From assembly GCA_964354345.1 (NCBI GenBank), contig CAYGZL010000011.1, positions 1 through 7,513 on the forward strand: 7,513 bases of DNA, given 5' to 3'. A program made the translations under genes and the position numbers. This document shows, piece by piece, positions 1 through 6,670 of the stretch (positions are counted from its first letter, which is position 1; each line of letters opens with the position of its first letter). A model generated the notes under the pieces. That model saw only the letters and a list, made by a program, of their open reading frames with translations, did not search any database and was not told the origin of the DNA. This DNA comes from CAYGZL01 sp964354345 (lineage in GTDB: Bacteria; Chloroflexota; Anaerolineae; Anaerolineales; UBA4823).

Positions 1-636
1 TGCACCGGTTTCTTCATCTGTGGAGAGATCATCCACCGCGGTGTAAAAATCCATCTCCATGTTTACCCGGTGAGTTGAAATAGCATGCGCGACCTGACAG
101 CCAGCATCGATATTTAACTCGGGATTTTCAGCCAGCATACGACCAAAAAGAGCGATATCGGGTGCACTGGTACGATCCTTAATCGTTTTAAACAATTCCT
201 TGGCGATCTCGTCAATCACCGGGCTTTTCCCATCAGCGATGCTGGCGATGATCGCGTCCCAATTGGATAACATCTTCTGAACGGCAAAAGAGATCTCGGT
301 TCCACTCACATAGAGTAAAACACTCGTGTGACTCTTATCCATTTTGCTATATTGTATGGCGAAGGCATTGGCAACAGCTTGAGCCTGGTCCAACGGTTTT
401 CCCGCCTCGCTGAGCGGTTTGATAAATAGTCGAGTGATCCAGCGCGTACGCACACCCAGGTCAACTTGCGTAGCCGCAGCGAAGGAAGGGTGTTGCCGAA
501 TGGCTCGCTTCAAACATTGCGACGATATGCGCGCTCGACGGACTCCACCGAAATCGGATGATTTTGGATTGCCGGTATCATCCCGGTTTAAATTCGATGG
601 CGCAAAGCTCTGTAAGATATGGACTTCGATAAACAT
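1..636 (-). CDS. cas7: Cas7 (Cse4/CasC) type I-E Cascade backbone subunit, 3' end outside the window
   Basis: The open frame runs from the ATG at 636-634 to the window edge without a stop, giving 212 residues. The E. coli CasC protein is about 363 residues, so roughly 58% is present. The N-terminus reads MFIEVHILQSFAPSNLNRDD, followed by GNPKSSDFGGVRRARISSQ and CLKRAIR. This is the signature of the I-E Cas7 family (hydrophobic strand, PSNLNRDD, GG-R-RISSQ-LKRA). Known role: six copies polymerise along the crRNA spacer to form the Cascade backbone, each contacting guide RNA through its RRM-like fold. The start is fixed by a strong Shine-Dalgarno 7 nt upstream and by the family N-terminus. The gene follows cse2 after 44 nt, the longest gap inside the operon. 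Family assignment is near certain; intactness beyond the window cannot be judged. Confidence 0.96.
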   Translation of the reverse strand, partial: MFIEVHILQSFAPSNLNRDDTGNPKSSDFGGVRRARISSQCLKRAIRQHPSFAAATQVDLGVRTRWITRLFIKPLSEAGKPLDQAQAVANAFAIQYSKMDKSHTSVLLYVSGTEISFAVQKMLSNWDAIIASIADGKSPVIDEIAKELFKTIKDRTSAPDIALFGRMLAENPELNIDAGCQVAHAISTHRVNMEMDFYTAVDDLSTDEETGA

Positions 637-680
637 GTTCTTATCTCCTTCTAATATTGGATCATTATGGATTGTATAGA
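637..680 (-). promoter_or_regulatory. cse2-cas7 intergenic gap with possible operator half-site
   Basis: This 44-nt AT-rich gap is long for an operon whose other junctions are -11, 2 and 13 nt. On the plus strand, 664-673 reads ATTATGGATT. That differs in one base from ACTATGGATT, the minus-strand reading of one repeat beside the operon promoter (6501-6510), and here it points the opposite way. A weak promoter-like pair also exists on the minus strand: TTCAAG (693-688) and CATAAT (669-664), spacer 18. Both are suggestive only. No hairpin with a T-run is visible, so there is no sign of a terminator. Confidence 0.3.
644..650 (-). promoter_or_regulatory. Shine-Dalgarno site of cas7
   Basis: On the minus strand AAGGAGA lies 7 nt before the cas7 ATG (AAGGAGATAAGAACATG). 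It is a near-perfect site at near-ideal spacing and decides the start. This is the best-placed ribosome site in the operon, in keeping with Cas7 being the most abundant Cascade subunit. Confidence 0.85.
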
Positions 681-1190
681 TTATTGGCTTGAATCCTGAT
701 CAGCCGTAGGGCGCGACCAAAAAGCACGCGCCCAGGCTTTTTGTATCCGTCGATCAGGTGAATTCCAGTTTTGAATATCGTAAAACAGTTGCTCCCAATT
801 AATGGCAATCTCATTCGACTTCAGGTAGCTGACTGCCTGGCGCAAGTATTCACTTAAGTCGTCGCTATGAGCGGAGAGCAAAGCGGTAAAACGACGCTCC
901 AAGGCTTCTTCACCGCCTTCGCGACGAGATTGTGCCAGATGACCGCCTAAATTGCCACTGCTTGCTGAGAGGCGATGGAGAGCATATAATGAAGCGATTA
1001 AATAATAGGCTGCTTCCTGGCTGGCAGAGGCATTGGTAGGCACCCAGGGGATTATATACCGGTACATCTCGATCACACTGCCAGGTGGTTGTCCTAAACC
1101 TCGGCGTAAGGAGGCCAATACACCCCGCTGCTCAACCTGGGATTGAAGATAGGCAATGAATGGATGAGTCTCGTGTTCTGTTTTGTTCAT
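681..1190 (-). CDS. cse2: Cse2 (CasB) type I-E Cascade small subunit
   Basis: The product has 169 residues, against about 160 for E. coli CasB, and is all-helical in character. Family landmarks are RGVLASLRRGLG (22-33), the helical segment with N80-L-G-G-H, ERR (98-100), the NWEQLFYDIQNW block (131-142) and WARAFW (153-158). Known role: a Cse2 dimer forms the belly of Cascade and stabilises the crRNA-DNA hybrid and the displaced strand through basic patches. Start choice: an upstream in-frame ATG at 1196-1194 sits only 3 nt from GGAG, while the ATG at 1190-1188 has 9 nt and fits the family N-terminus (MNKTEHETHPF). A longer frame reaching 1235 would add 15 residues inside cse1 and is unlikely. 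The gene starts 13 nt after the cse1 stop. Confidence 0.95.
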   Translation of the reverse strand: MNKTEHETHPFIAYLQSQVEQRGVLASLRRGLGQPPGSVIEMYRYIIPWVPTNASASQEAAYYLIASLYALHRLSASSGNLGGHLAQSRREGGEEALERRFTALLSAHSDDLSEYLRQAVSYLKSNEIAINWEQLFYDIQNWNSPDRRIQKAWARAFWSRPTADQDSSQ

Positions 1191-1199
1191 AATCATTAT

Positions 1200-1205
1200 C
1201 TCCTT
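1200..1205 (-). promoter_or_regulatory. Shine-Dalgarno of cse2 overlapping the cse1 stop codon
   Basis: AAGGAG on the minus strand uses the last two bases of the cse1 TAA (TAAGGAG) and lies 9 nt before the ATG at 1190. Ribosomes finishing cse1 therefore stop directly on the cse2 initiation site, which suggests translational coupling of the two subunits. Confidence 0.75.
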
Positions 1206-2745
1206 ATTGATCTTGTTGTCGTAAGCTATAGCCAAAAATAGAACGCGCCCGAACGGATGCTTTTAACGCAGTGACATCATCCCCTGCATATCCGATTGCG
1301 TCTTCCAGCGCCTTCCAGGCCGCCTTTTCCAGGATCGTAATCCACTCAGCCAACGCCTGATCTGAATGATCCGGAAGTTCATTCAGCAGATGATAAAAAG
1401 GCGCTTCGAGTGTTCCCCAATAGGCTCTTTCTACTCCCCAATGAGCGATCAATTGCCGTGCCTGTTCTCGGCTGGGCTTATTAATTTCATTCCATTTTTT
1501 CCCGTCAGCTCCTGGATCGATCGTTAGTAAAGCCAACCAACCAGCGGCATATAAGAAATTTCTGTTCATATTTTCTGCCCGGGTAACCGCGTCAGCCAAT
1601 AACCCAACCAGCCTGTCATTCCCCAGGAATACAATCGGTAGGGGTAAGCGCTCTTCTCTGAAAAATTCGATTTTCGCCTGGTCGTTCGCCATGCCTAGAG
1701 CGATAAATTGTAACGATTGGCTCATGGGTAAATAACCTGAGCCTGATAGGATTGCGATTTCATGAAACGTCTGGGGTGGGTGATTTTGTGAATGAATATT
1801 GAGCAATGCTGATGAATCCCGCCATAAAGCACGTTCCTCATTAAACCTTAACGGCAGGTATAACCCACGGGTTTGATCCTGACGGTAGTGTTTCATCGGA
1901 TCGAGATATTTGGCATCCTTAAGCGTGATATCTGACAGGCGCAAGCCTGGTAAAACCGTCGCTTGTTTGACCAATCCGGGGGAGGCGTCATCCGGGATTA
2001 GAAATACTCGTCTGTTATGCCAGGTAAGGTAATCCAGGTAACCTGTAGGTATTGTCCGTTCGGGAAAATAGGGATCGTCGCTTTCCCAGGCAGGTCGATC
2101 AATGCCATTGATAGGAATTGGCCGGTCATTATCGGGATCGTACTCTAATAAATTTAATCCGAGTGTTTCGAATAACGTTTTTCCTTCGATCAAGAAGATT
2201 ACCCCACGTGACCAGGGTGCATCGGTATATGTTAACTTCAACTGCGGAACGGCCAAGCCGGCCAGACCAAAAGTCTGTACCGTAACGATTACCCGCGCGG
2301 CTTGAGCAAAGGTTAATCCTGCTCCAGTTAGGTCAGTGTGGTGATCGAACAGGACAGCATTATTGCCAGACACCATATCGAATACAATGTTGTTGATCGA
2401 TTTTGGTTTCGCACGTTCATCTGGCATCTGGTAAAAAGGACGCTTTGGATCAAATAAATTAAAGCGGTGGTGCCACTGGTCCAGGTAGTCATGCAACTCA
2501 GGAATGTCCCAGGTGTCCTTTTTCCAGTATTGGTGCCATTCCCCGATATCACGTGGACCACGCAATGCACTATGGATAATCGCTAATAGTAAACGGTATA
2601 TGGCGGCAGTCTCGAGGGGTGAGCTTCCGGTAAGACCAGTCAATCGATTCGCCTGTGTGAAGGTTTCTTTTATACTAAAATCCCGGCTTTTTCCACTGGT
2701 CGTTATCACAGGTATCCAGGGATCGTCAATTAAGTTGAATATCAC
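1204..2745 (-). CDS. cse1: Cse1 (CasA/Cas8e) type I-E Cascade large subunit
   Basis: With the GTG at 2745-2743 the product has 513 residues, against 502 for E. coli CasA. The N-terminus reads (M)IFNLIDDPWIPVI, the usual opening of the family. Other landmarks are LFDPKRPFYQMP (97-108), VSGNNAVLFDHH (125-136, the L1-loop region that contacts the crRNA 5' end), the TDAPWSRG...FETLGLNLL stretch (174-200), the DPMKHYR segment (282-288), LPLRF...LWRD (297-310), and a C-terminal helical bundle with AYWGTLEAPFYHLL (441-454). Known role: it recognises the PAM, opens target DNA and recruits Cas3. Start choice: a strong Shine-Dalgarno 10 nt upstream. A GTG at 2826 would add 27 unlikely residues deep in cas3. 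The gap to the cas3 stop is 2 nt. No missing region is apparent. Confidence 0.96.
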   Translation of the reverse strand: MIFNLIDDPWIPVITTSGKSRDFSIKETFTQANRLTGLTGSSPLETAAIYRLLLAIIHSALRGPRDIGEWHQYWKKDTWDIPELHDYLDQWHHRFNLFDPKRPFYQMPDERAKPKSINNIVFDMVSGNNAVLFDHHTDLTGAGLTFAQAARVIVTVQTFGLAGLAVPQLKLTYTDAPWSRGVIFLIEGKTLFETLGLNLLEYDPDNDRPIPINGIDRPAWESDDPYFPERTIPTGYLDYLTWHNRRVFLIPDDASPGLVKQATVLPGLRLSDITLKDAKYLDPMKHYRQDQTRGLYLPLRFNEERALWRDSSALLNIHSQNHPPQTFHEIAILSGSGYLPMSQSLQFIALGMANDQAKIEFFREERLPLPIVFLGNDRLVGLLADAVTRAENMNRNFLYAAGWLALLTIDPGADGKKWNEINKPSREQARQLIAHWGVERAYWGTLEAPFYHLLNELPDHSDQALAEWITILEKAAWKALEDAIGYAGDDVTALKASVRARSIFGYSLRQQDQ

Positions 2746-2747
2746 GG

Positions 2748-5459
2748 TTATTTTGCCTCCTTGACCACAGTCAACCCTGTTTCTTGGTTTAAAGTGAGTG
2801 TAAACGGGGATCCTTTTAGTGGGCACCGGCCCTGCTCATCAAACACAGCCAGAGAATGATAGCGAAGCGCCGCGACCTGACTCCATCCTGAAGGGAAAGG
2901 TTGGTCTCTCATGTAGGAGACTACCCCGCGATGCTGGATATTAACCACCCTTCGTAATAGATTCCGTATGAGAACCCGGTCAGGCTTATGGGTGAGTGAA
3001 ATTGGTTCACCTTCCCCCTCATTTGATAAAGCTAAACCAGCAGGAGTTTGATATAAACAAACTACCGCAACGCCTGGTTCGGATAAACGGGTCAATGCCC
3101 GAAACGCTTCGCCGATCAGGGGATTTTCTTCTTCAAGATCCTGGTTGGCATCTGTGAGCAGGTGTGAGTCAGTTGGTTTGGCGATCAACCGGCTTTTGGC
3201 GTGGGCAATATCTTGTTCCATATCCCGACGGGTTTGTTCTTGTGCATCACGGATAGCCTGGATTAATTCGGGTTCATCCTCTGTGTGCAGGTATGCCCCA
3301 TAGACCGCTTCGATAAGCTGAGATGTTTCTTCAGGAATTCGTAGCTGCTGCCGTTTTCTCAATAAAGACCAGGTGCGGAATAAAATATCCAAATCGTAGA
3401 TGAATTCATCCTTATCAAATTCAGGTATCGTGTGGATAGTATTCGGGAATGATAAAGCCAGGTGCGGCTCTTTGAATTGAAATGGTCTGGAAGGGTCGTT
3501 GATTGTATGGCGATGTAATCTTCCTGCGCGCTGGAGCAGCAAATCGATCGGAGCCAGGTCGCTGATGAGGTAATCGAAATCCAGATCGAGGCTTTGTTCA
3601 ATCACCTGGGTGGCAATGACGATTGCTTTATTGGGTCTGTCACCCTTCTTTCCGAAGAGATGGATAACTTTTTTTTCGATCTCCTCCCGCCATTCATAAG
3701 GAAAACGACTATGGAAAAGGATTAGCTGATCGGGAGAAAGAATATTCTGCTCCTTCATCGCCTGGTAGATTTCTTGGGCGCGTGCCACACGGTTGCAGAT
3801 TACTGCAATGCAACCATCTCCTTGACTTAATTCCGCCAATCTTGAGGCGATTGCCTGAGACTCATGCGGTGCACGGTCGAGTGTAATGGTGCGCGAATCC
3901 GGTCTGGGTAGAGCGTGAGTTGTGCATCGGGAGGCCGACACCATCGTCAGGCGTGGATAATCAGACGTTGGGAGATCAACTTTGGGTGATCCAGCCCAGG
4001 CAGAGGCTAGCTCCTGGCGTGTCTTTTCGGATAGTGTGGCAGATAGGATAATTACAGAAGTATTAATGGTTCGTAGCCAGGCGAGTAAACGCTGAAACAA
4101 CGTTGACATATAGGTATCGTAGGCATGAACTTCGTCGAAGATCACCACCTTTTGACCCAAACCAAATAAACGAACAAAGAAGTGCTTCGTTTGTAAGATA
4201 CTCAGTAAAGCCTGATCAACCGTGCCCACACCAAAAGGCGCAAGTAAAGTGCGTTTTCTGGGCAAGAACCATGCTTCTGCTCGGACTGCACCGCCAGACA
4301 TGTCATCGTCATCAGCTATTTCCTTGGGAGGAGTGAAATCGCTTTTCGCGGAGAGCAACGCTGCTCCATGAACCAGGTGGATATGGATGGACTGCGATGG
4401 ATAACGACCGGATAGGAATTTGGTGGTCCTCTCATACATCTGGTTGCTGGTAGCCTGACTCGGCATGGCGATATAGATACCCCGTCCATTTTGTTTTTGT
4501 AGCCATTGATCGGCCAGATATAAAGCCAGTTCTGTTTTCCCAATGCCGGTTGGGGCTTCAACAATCAATAATACCGGAAGTTGAATACTCCCAGTAACCT
4601 GAATAGCTTCTTTTTGTAGTTCATAGGGGGGTATTGAAAACATTTCTTGAAAAGACATACGATGTTGGTCAGGCTTCCATCCTATCCAACCCAGATCCTC
4701 CAGGGCTTTCAGGGCAGATAATTTTGAATTCGAGGCATAGGTATATATATCGGGTATTTCAGATTCGTAGGGAAATATTTCTGACATCGACCCGATCCAA
4801 TCCGCTACGCTGACGAAACCAGACACCAGGGTGAGTAATCCATTTCTTTCCAGTGTAGATGCGGGTAAATGAACATCCGTTGGGGGCGTGAAGATGCTAA
4901 TCATTAGCTCGATGATCGTTCTTCGAGACTGGTCCCAAACCAAATCACCTTTATCAGAATATTTCAGAGCTGCTGGAAGTAGATCAATCGGAGATGGCCA
5001 GGCACCATGATGCCCGCCTAAGCTGATGGCTACCAGACTGGCATCCAGAGCTGAAATATAGGTCAGTTGGGGTAATAAATCCTTCAGCGCCCAGGTTGTG
5101 ATTGTGCCGTGCCGGGCGGGCGTGGGCGAAGGCGAAGGGAATACATAACCAGCCACCTCCAGCCTGGGAATTACATCCGGCACCTTCCGTTGGAAACTGG
5201 GTGAAGCTTTCCCAAGATCATGCAAGCTGGCCCAAAACGATATCAGCCGGCCAGCCGATCCTGAGTCCAGGTTTAACCAGGTAGCGATATGTTCTCGCGT
5301 AAGGTCAGATAACGCATTTTGCCATAATGCAAGAGTCGTTTGCCCAACATCAACCAGATGACAAATCAGGGGATGGAATTTACCAGTAGTTTTTTCATAT
5401 TTTGCCCATAATAGTTCCACCCTTATATTATATTCCACTGACGAACGATCATTGCCCAC
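2748..5459 (-). CDS. cas3: Cas3 HD nuclease-helicase, type I-E
   Basis: The 903-residue product (E. coli Cas3 is 888) shows all expected motifs in order. The HD nuclease covers about residues 18-235: H34, H80-D81 (SLHDLGKA), H117, H150-H151 (GGHHG) and D220 (SVADWIGS). The SF2 helicase core covers about 275-655: Walker A EAPTGIGKT (301-309), FDEVH (441-445), SAT (473-475), ATQVIEQSLDLDFD (616-629) and the arginine finger QRAGRLHR (643-650). A C-terminal domain follows to the end. Known role: recruited by Cascade, it unwinds and degrades target DNA 3'-5' using ATP. The start is uncertain. The GTG at 5459-5457 overlaps the regulator gene by 11 bp and has no visible Shine-Dalgarno; GTGs at 5438 and 5420 (codons 8 and 14) are alternatives, and family alignment only needs LWAKYEK (17-23) onward. 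Expression probably depends on coupling with the upstream gene. Confidence 0.97.
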   Translation of the reverse strand: MGNDRSSVEYNIRVELLWAKYEKTTGKFHPLICHLVDVGQTTLALWQNALSDLTREHIATWLNLDSGSAGRLISFWASLHDLGKASPSFQRKVPDVIPRLEVAGYVFPSPSPTPARHGTITTWALKDLLPQLTYISALDASLVAISLGGHHGAWPSPIDLLPAALKYSDKGDLVWDQSRRTIIELMISIFTPPTDVHLPASTLERNGLLTLVSGFVSVADWIGSMSEIFPYESEIPDIYTYASNSKLSALKALEDLGWIGWKPDQHRMSFQEMFSIPPYELQKEAIQVTGSIQLPVLLIVEAPTGIGKTELALYLADQWLQKQNGRGIYIAMPSQATSNQMYERTTKFLSGRYPSQSIHIHLVHGAALLSAKSDFTPPKEIADDDDMSGGAVRAEAWFLPRKRTLLAPFGVGTVDQALLSILQTKHFFVRLFGLGQKVVIFDEVHAYDTYMSTLFQRLLAWLRTINTSVIILSATLSEKTRQELASAWAGSPKVDLPTSDYPRLTMVSASRCTTHALPRPDSRTITLDRAPHESQAIASRLAELSQGDGCIAVICNRVARAQEIYQAMKEQNILSPDQLILFHSRFPYEWREEIEKKVIHLFGKKGDRPNKAIVIATQVIEQSLDLDFDYLISDLAPIDLLLQRAGRLHRHTINDPSRPFQFKEPHLALSFPNTIHTIPEFDKDEFIYDLDILFRTWSLLRKRQQLRIPEETSQLIEAVYGAYLHTEDEPELIQAIRDAQEQTRRDMEQDIAHAKSRLIAKPTDSHLLTDANQDLEEENPLIGEAFRALTRLSEPGVAVVCLYQTPAGLALSNEGEGEPISLTHKPDRVLIRNLLRRVVNIQHRGVVSYMRDQPFPSGWSQVAALRYHSLAVFDEQGRCPLKGSPFTLTLNQETGLTVVKEAK
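2756..2762 (-). promoter_or_regulatory. Shine-Dalgarno of cse1 inside the cas3 3' end
   Basis: AAGGAGG on the minus strand lies within the last codons of cas3 (coding Lys-Glu and part of Ala) and 10 nt before the cse1 GTG. It settles the GTG at 2745 as the start over the longer frame. Confidence 0.8.
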
Positions 5460-6420
5460 CGGGATAATAAACCACTGCCATCGCTCTAATTTCAGCGATG
5501 ATCAAGTCCCTCATCTCCTGCGGTTCCATCACCTCACAATCTGCCCCCCATCCCCTCACCCAGGGCACCATCTCCCGCCATTCCGCTATCTGCGCTTCCC
5601 ATTCACAACCACCCTCAGCCAGATCCGTGATCTTCTGCGTGGGATGCCAGATGCTTTCACGCAATCGCCGGTCTGCCTCGCCTGGTGTAAAGCGCAGGCG
5701 TACCGTTTCTGGTGGATGGTCATCATACCAGATGCCCCAGGTATATCGCAAAAGCCCCACATGATTAAAATTATCGGGTATTTCAAAGGTTTCGAATTTT
5801 AGCTCTGCCTGCTCGATCCGCTCAATTTTAAAAGTTGTTACATCGTCGTGGACATCACAGTGACCGATCAGGTAAGCGCCATCGCTGAGCAGCGAGGGTT
5901 CGATCAGGTAGGGACACACGTTATAAAACAAAGCTTTGTCACGACGCATGCTGCGGTAAGCGATGCGAACCTTGCGTTGTTCGACCCACGCCCGCGTGAT
6001 TGTTTCGAGGATAACGAGCTGATCAGCCAGCCCAGTCTGCTTTTGCAGGAAAGTGGCTGCCTCCACAAGGCGCTCAGTCATGGGTTGGTGGAGGGCTTTC
6101 GCCAGCTTAAAAAGCGCACTCGCCAGGTGGGGTTGGGCATAGCGTGTTTGCCGGGCGGTTCGCCGGGCAGCCAGGTACAATGCGAGCGCCTCGTGGATAT
6201 TGACCCGCAAATTGGTGATGTATCCCTGGCGATCAATTTGCCAGCGTCCATGGTCAACTTCAATCAAGGGGGTTTGCGTAGATAACAGAATGCGGTCACG
6301 GTAGATCGTTGAGCGATTTACCTCAAATTTCTGTGCTAATGCGACATCCGTCTGCGGTCCTTGAAAATAGAGCCATTCCAGCTCCCTTAATCGTTCTGCT
6401 CGCCCCAGGCCTCGACTCAT
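5449..6420 (-). CDS. HTH-WYL-WCX transcription regulator, probable controller of the cas operon
   Basis: The 323-residue product has three parts. An N-terminal winged HTH (about 7-65) has DVALAQKFEVNRSTIYRDR, with the recognition helix near 34-43. The WYL domain (about 138-210) includes VRIAYRS, CPYLIEPSLLSDGAYLIGH and FKIERIEQAEL. The WCX dimerisation extension (about 236-318) has VRLRFTP, IWHPTQKI, WVRGWGADCEVMEP and a final helix. The signature tripeptide is A182-Y183-L184 rather than W-Y-L. Known for the family: WYL regulators such as Synechocystis Sll7009 (CRISPR), BrxR (BREX) and CapW (CBASS) control defence operons and are thought to sense nucleic-acid ligands. The gene heads the operon, overlaps cas3 by 11 bp and follows repeats that look like operators, so autoregulation of the operon is inferred. 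The ATG at 6420 has AGGAGG 5 nt upstream. Family is clear; sign of regulation is not. Confidence 0.93.
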   Translation of the reverse strand: MSRGLGRAERLRELEWLYFQGPQTDVALAQKFEVNRSTIYRDRILLSTQTPLIEVDHGRWQIDRQGYITNLRVNIHEALALYLAARRTARQTRYAQPHLASALFKLAKALHQPMTERLVEAATFLQKQTGLADQLVILETITRAWVEQRKVRIAYRSMRRDKALFYNVCPYLIEPSLLSDGAYLIGHCDVHDDVTTFKIERIEQAELKFETFEIPDNFNHVGLLRYTWGIWYDDHPPETVRLRFTPGEADRRLRESIWHPTQKITDLAEGGCEWEAQIAEWREMVPWVRGWGADCEVMEPQEMRDLIIAEIRAMAVVYYPGGQ

Positions 6421-6425
6421 TTCTC

Positions 6426-6431
6426 CCTCCT
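6426..6431 (-). promoter_or_regulatory. Shine-Dalgarno of the WYL regulator gene
   Basis: AGGAGG on the minus strand lies 5 nt before the ATG at 6420-6418. It supports that start, which also gives the expected short lead-in to the HTH domain. Confidence 0.75.
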
Positions 6432-6465
6432 CTGCTCGTGAAAATGAATATCCGCCTCAGCCGTC

Positions 6466-6524
6466 CATACTCAGCAGCATGTTTTAATGGATAGTCTTTC
6501 AATCCATAGTGTGCATTGAGTATG
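6466..6524. repeat. 8-bp inverted repeat in the leader of the regulator transcript
   Basis: CATACTCA (6466-6473) and TGAGTATG (6517-6524) are perfect reverse complements separated by 43 nt. The enclosed segment holds two of the three AATSSATAGT repeats. It could be a pair of outlying protein sites or the base of a leader RNA stem; the long loop makes the RNA reading weak. Confidence 0.3.
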
Positions 6525-6540
6525 CCATTTAATGCATAGT
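6486..6540. repeat. Three AATSSATAGT repeats phased at 15 and 30 bp, candidate operator
   Basis: On the plus strand AATGGATAGT (6486-6495), AATCCATAGT (6501-6510) and AATGCATAGT (6531-6540) differ only in the two central G/C bases. Their starts are 15 and 30 bp apart, so a 15-bp register is kept with one position (6516) degenerate. The core ATSSAT is near-palindromic; the first two copies also form the inverted pair ATGGAT-N9-ATCCAT. The last copy overlaps the -10 element (6538-6543) and the others lie in the early transcribed region, which is where a repressor would act. The adjacent WYL regulator is the natural candidate to bind them. Confidence 0.55.
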
Positions 6541-6546
6541 ATAGCA
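6538..6546 (-). promoter_or_regulatory. Extended -10 promoter of the WYL-cas operon
   Basis: On the minus strand TGCTATACT combines a -10 hexamer TATACT (6543-6538) with a TGn extension (6546-6544). A good -35 is lacking at 17 nt (CATTAC); TTGCAT (6569-6564) lies at 20 nt, too far. An extended -10 with a poor -35 fits a weak or activator-dependent promoter. The predicted transcript would start near 6531 and carry a leader of about 110 nt before the regulator ATG. Prediction from sequence only. Confidence 0.5.
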
Positions 6547-6557
6547 TTTCCTTGTTG

Positions 6558-6586
6558 CAGGTAATGCAAATCATTAAACAGGTAAT
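6558..6586. repeat. Two CAGGTAAT direct repeats 21 bp apart upstream of the promoter
   Basis: CAGGTAAT occurs at 6558-6565 and again at 6579-6586. The start-to-start distance is 21 bp, two helical turns, so both copies face the same side of the DNA. Relative to a start near 6531 they sit at about -27 to -34 and -48 to -55, covering the place of the missing -35. This is the usual position for an activator. The sites differ from the AATSSATAGT repeats, so a second protein may bind here. Confidence 0.4.
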
Positions 6587-6670
6587 TAATGGCGCGTAAT
6601 CATTCTTTCATCCGTCCGGTGCGTCGTTTGGCCAGGCTGCCTGACAGATACCGCTGACCAGGGGGCGTTA
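6587..6670 (-). other. Spacer between the glycosidase stop and the promoter region, no clear terminator
   Basis: After the glycosidase TAG there is a possible 7-bp stem (UGGUCAG pairing with CUGGCCA, 18-nt loop) but no T-run behind it, and CAGG-CAG-CCTG is too small to count. No gene or RNA is recognised. Read-through from the glycosidase gene into the WYL-cas operon cannot be excluded, since both run in the same direction. Confidence 0.4.

Noticed and set aside
2746..2826. Longer cse1 start at GTG 2826
   Set aside because: Adds 27 residues encoded in the overlapping cas3 end and lacks family support; the GTG at 2745 has a strong Shine-Dalgarno and the family N-terminus.
5848..6285. 145-codon plus-strand open frame opposite the WYL gene
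   Set aside because: Antisense shadow of a clear HTH-WYL gene; no recognisable domain and no start signals.
6499..6528. Nine-codon upstream reading frame in the regulator leader (ATG at 6528 to TGA at 6499, minus strand)
   Set aside because: It begins almost at the predicted transcript start and has no ribosome site, so translation is unlikely.
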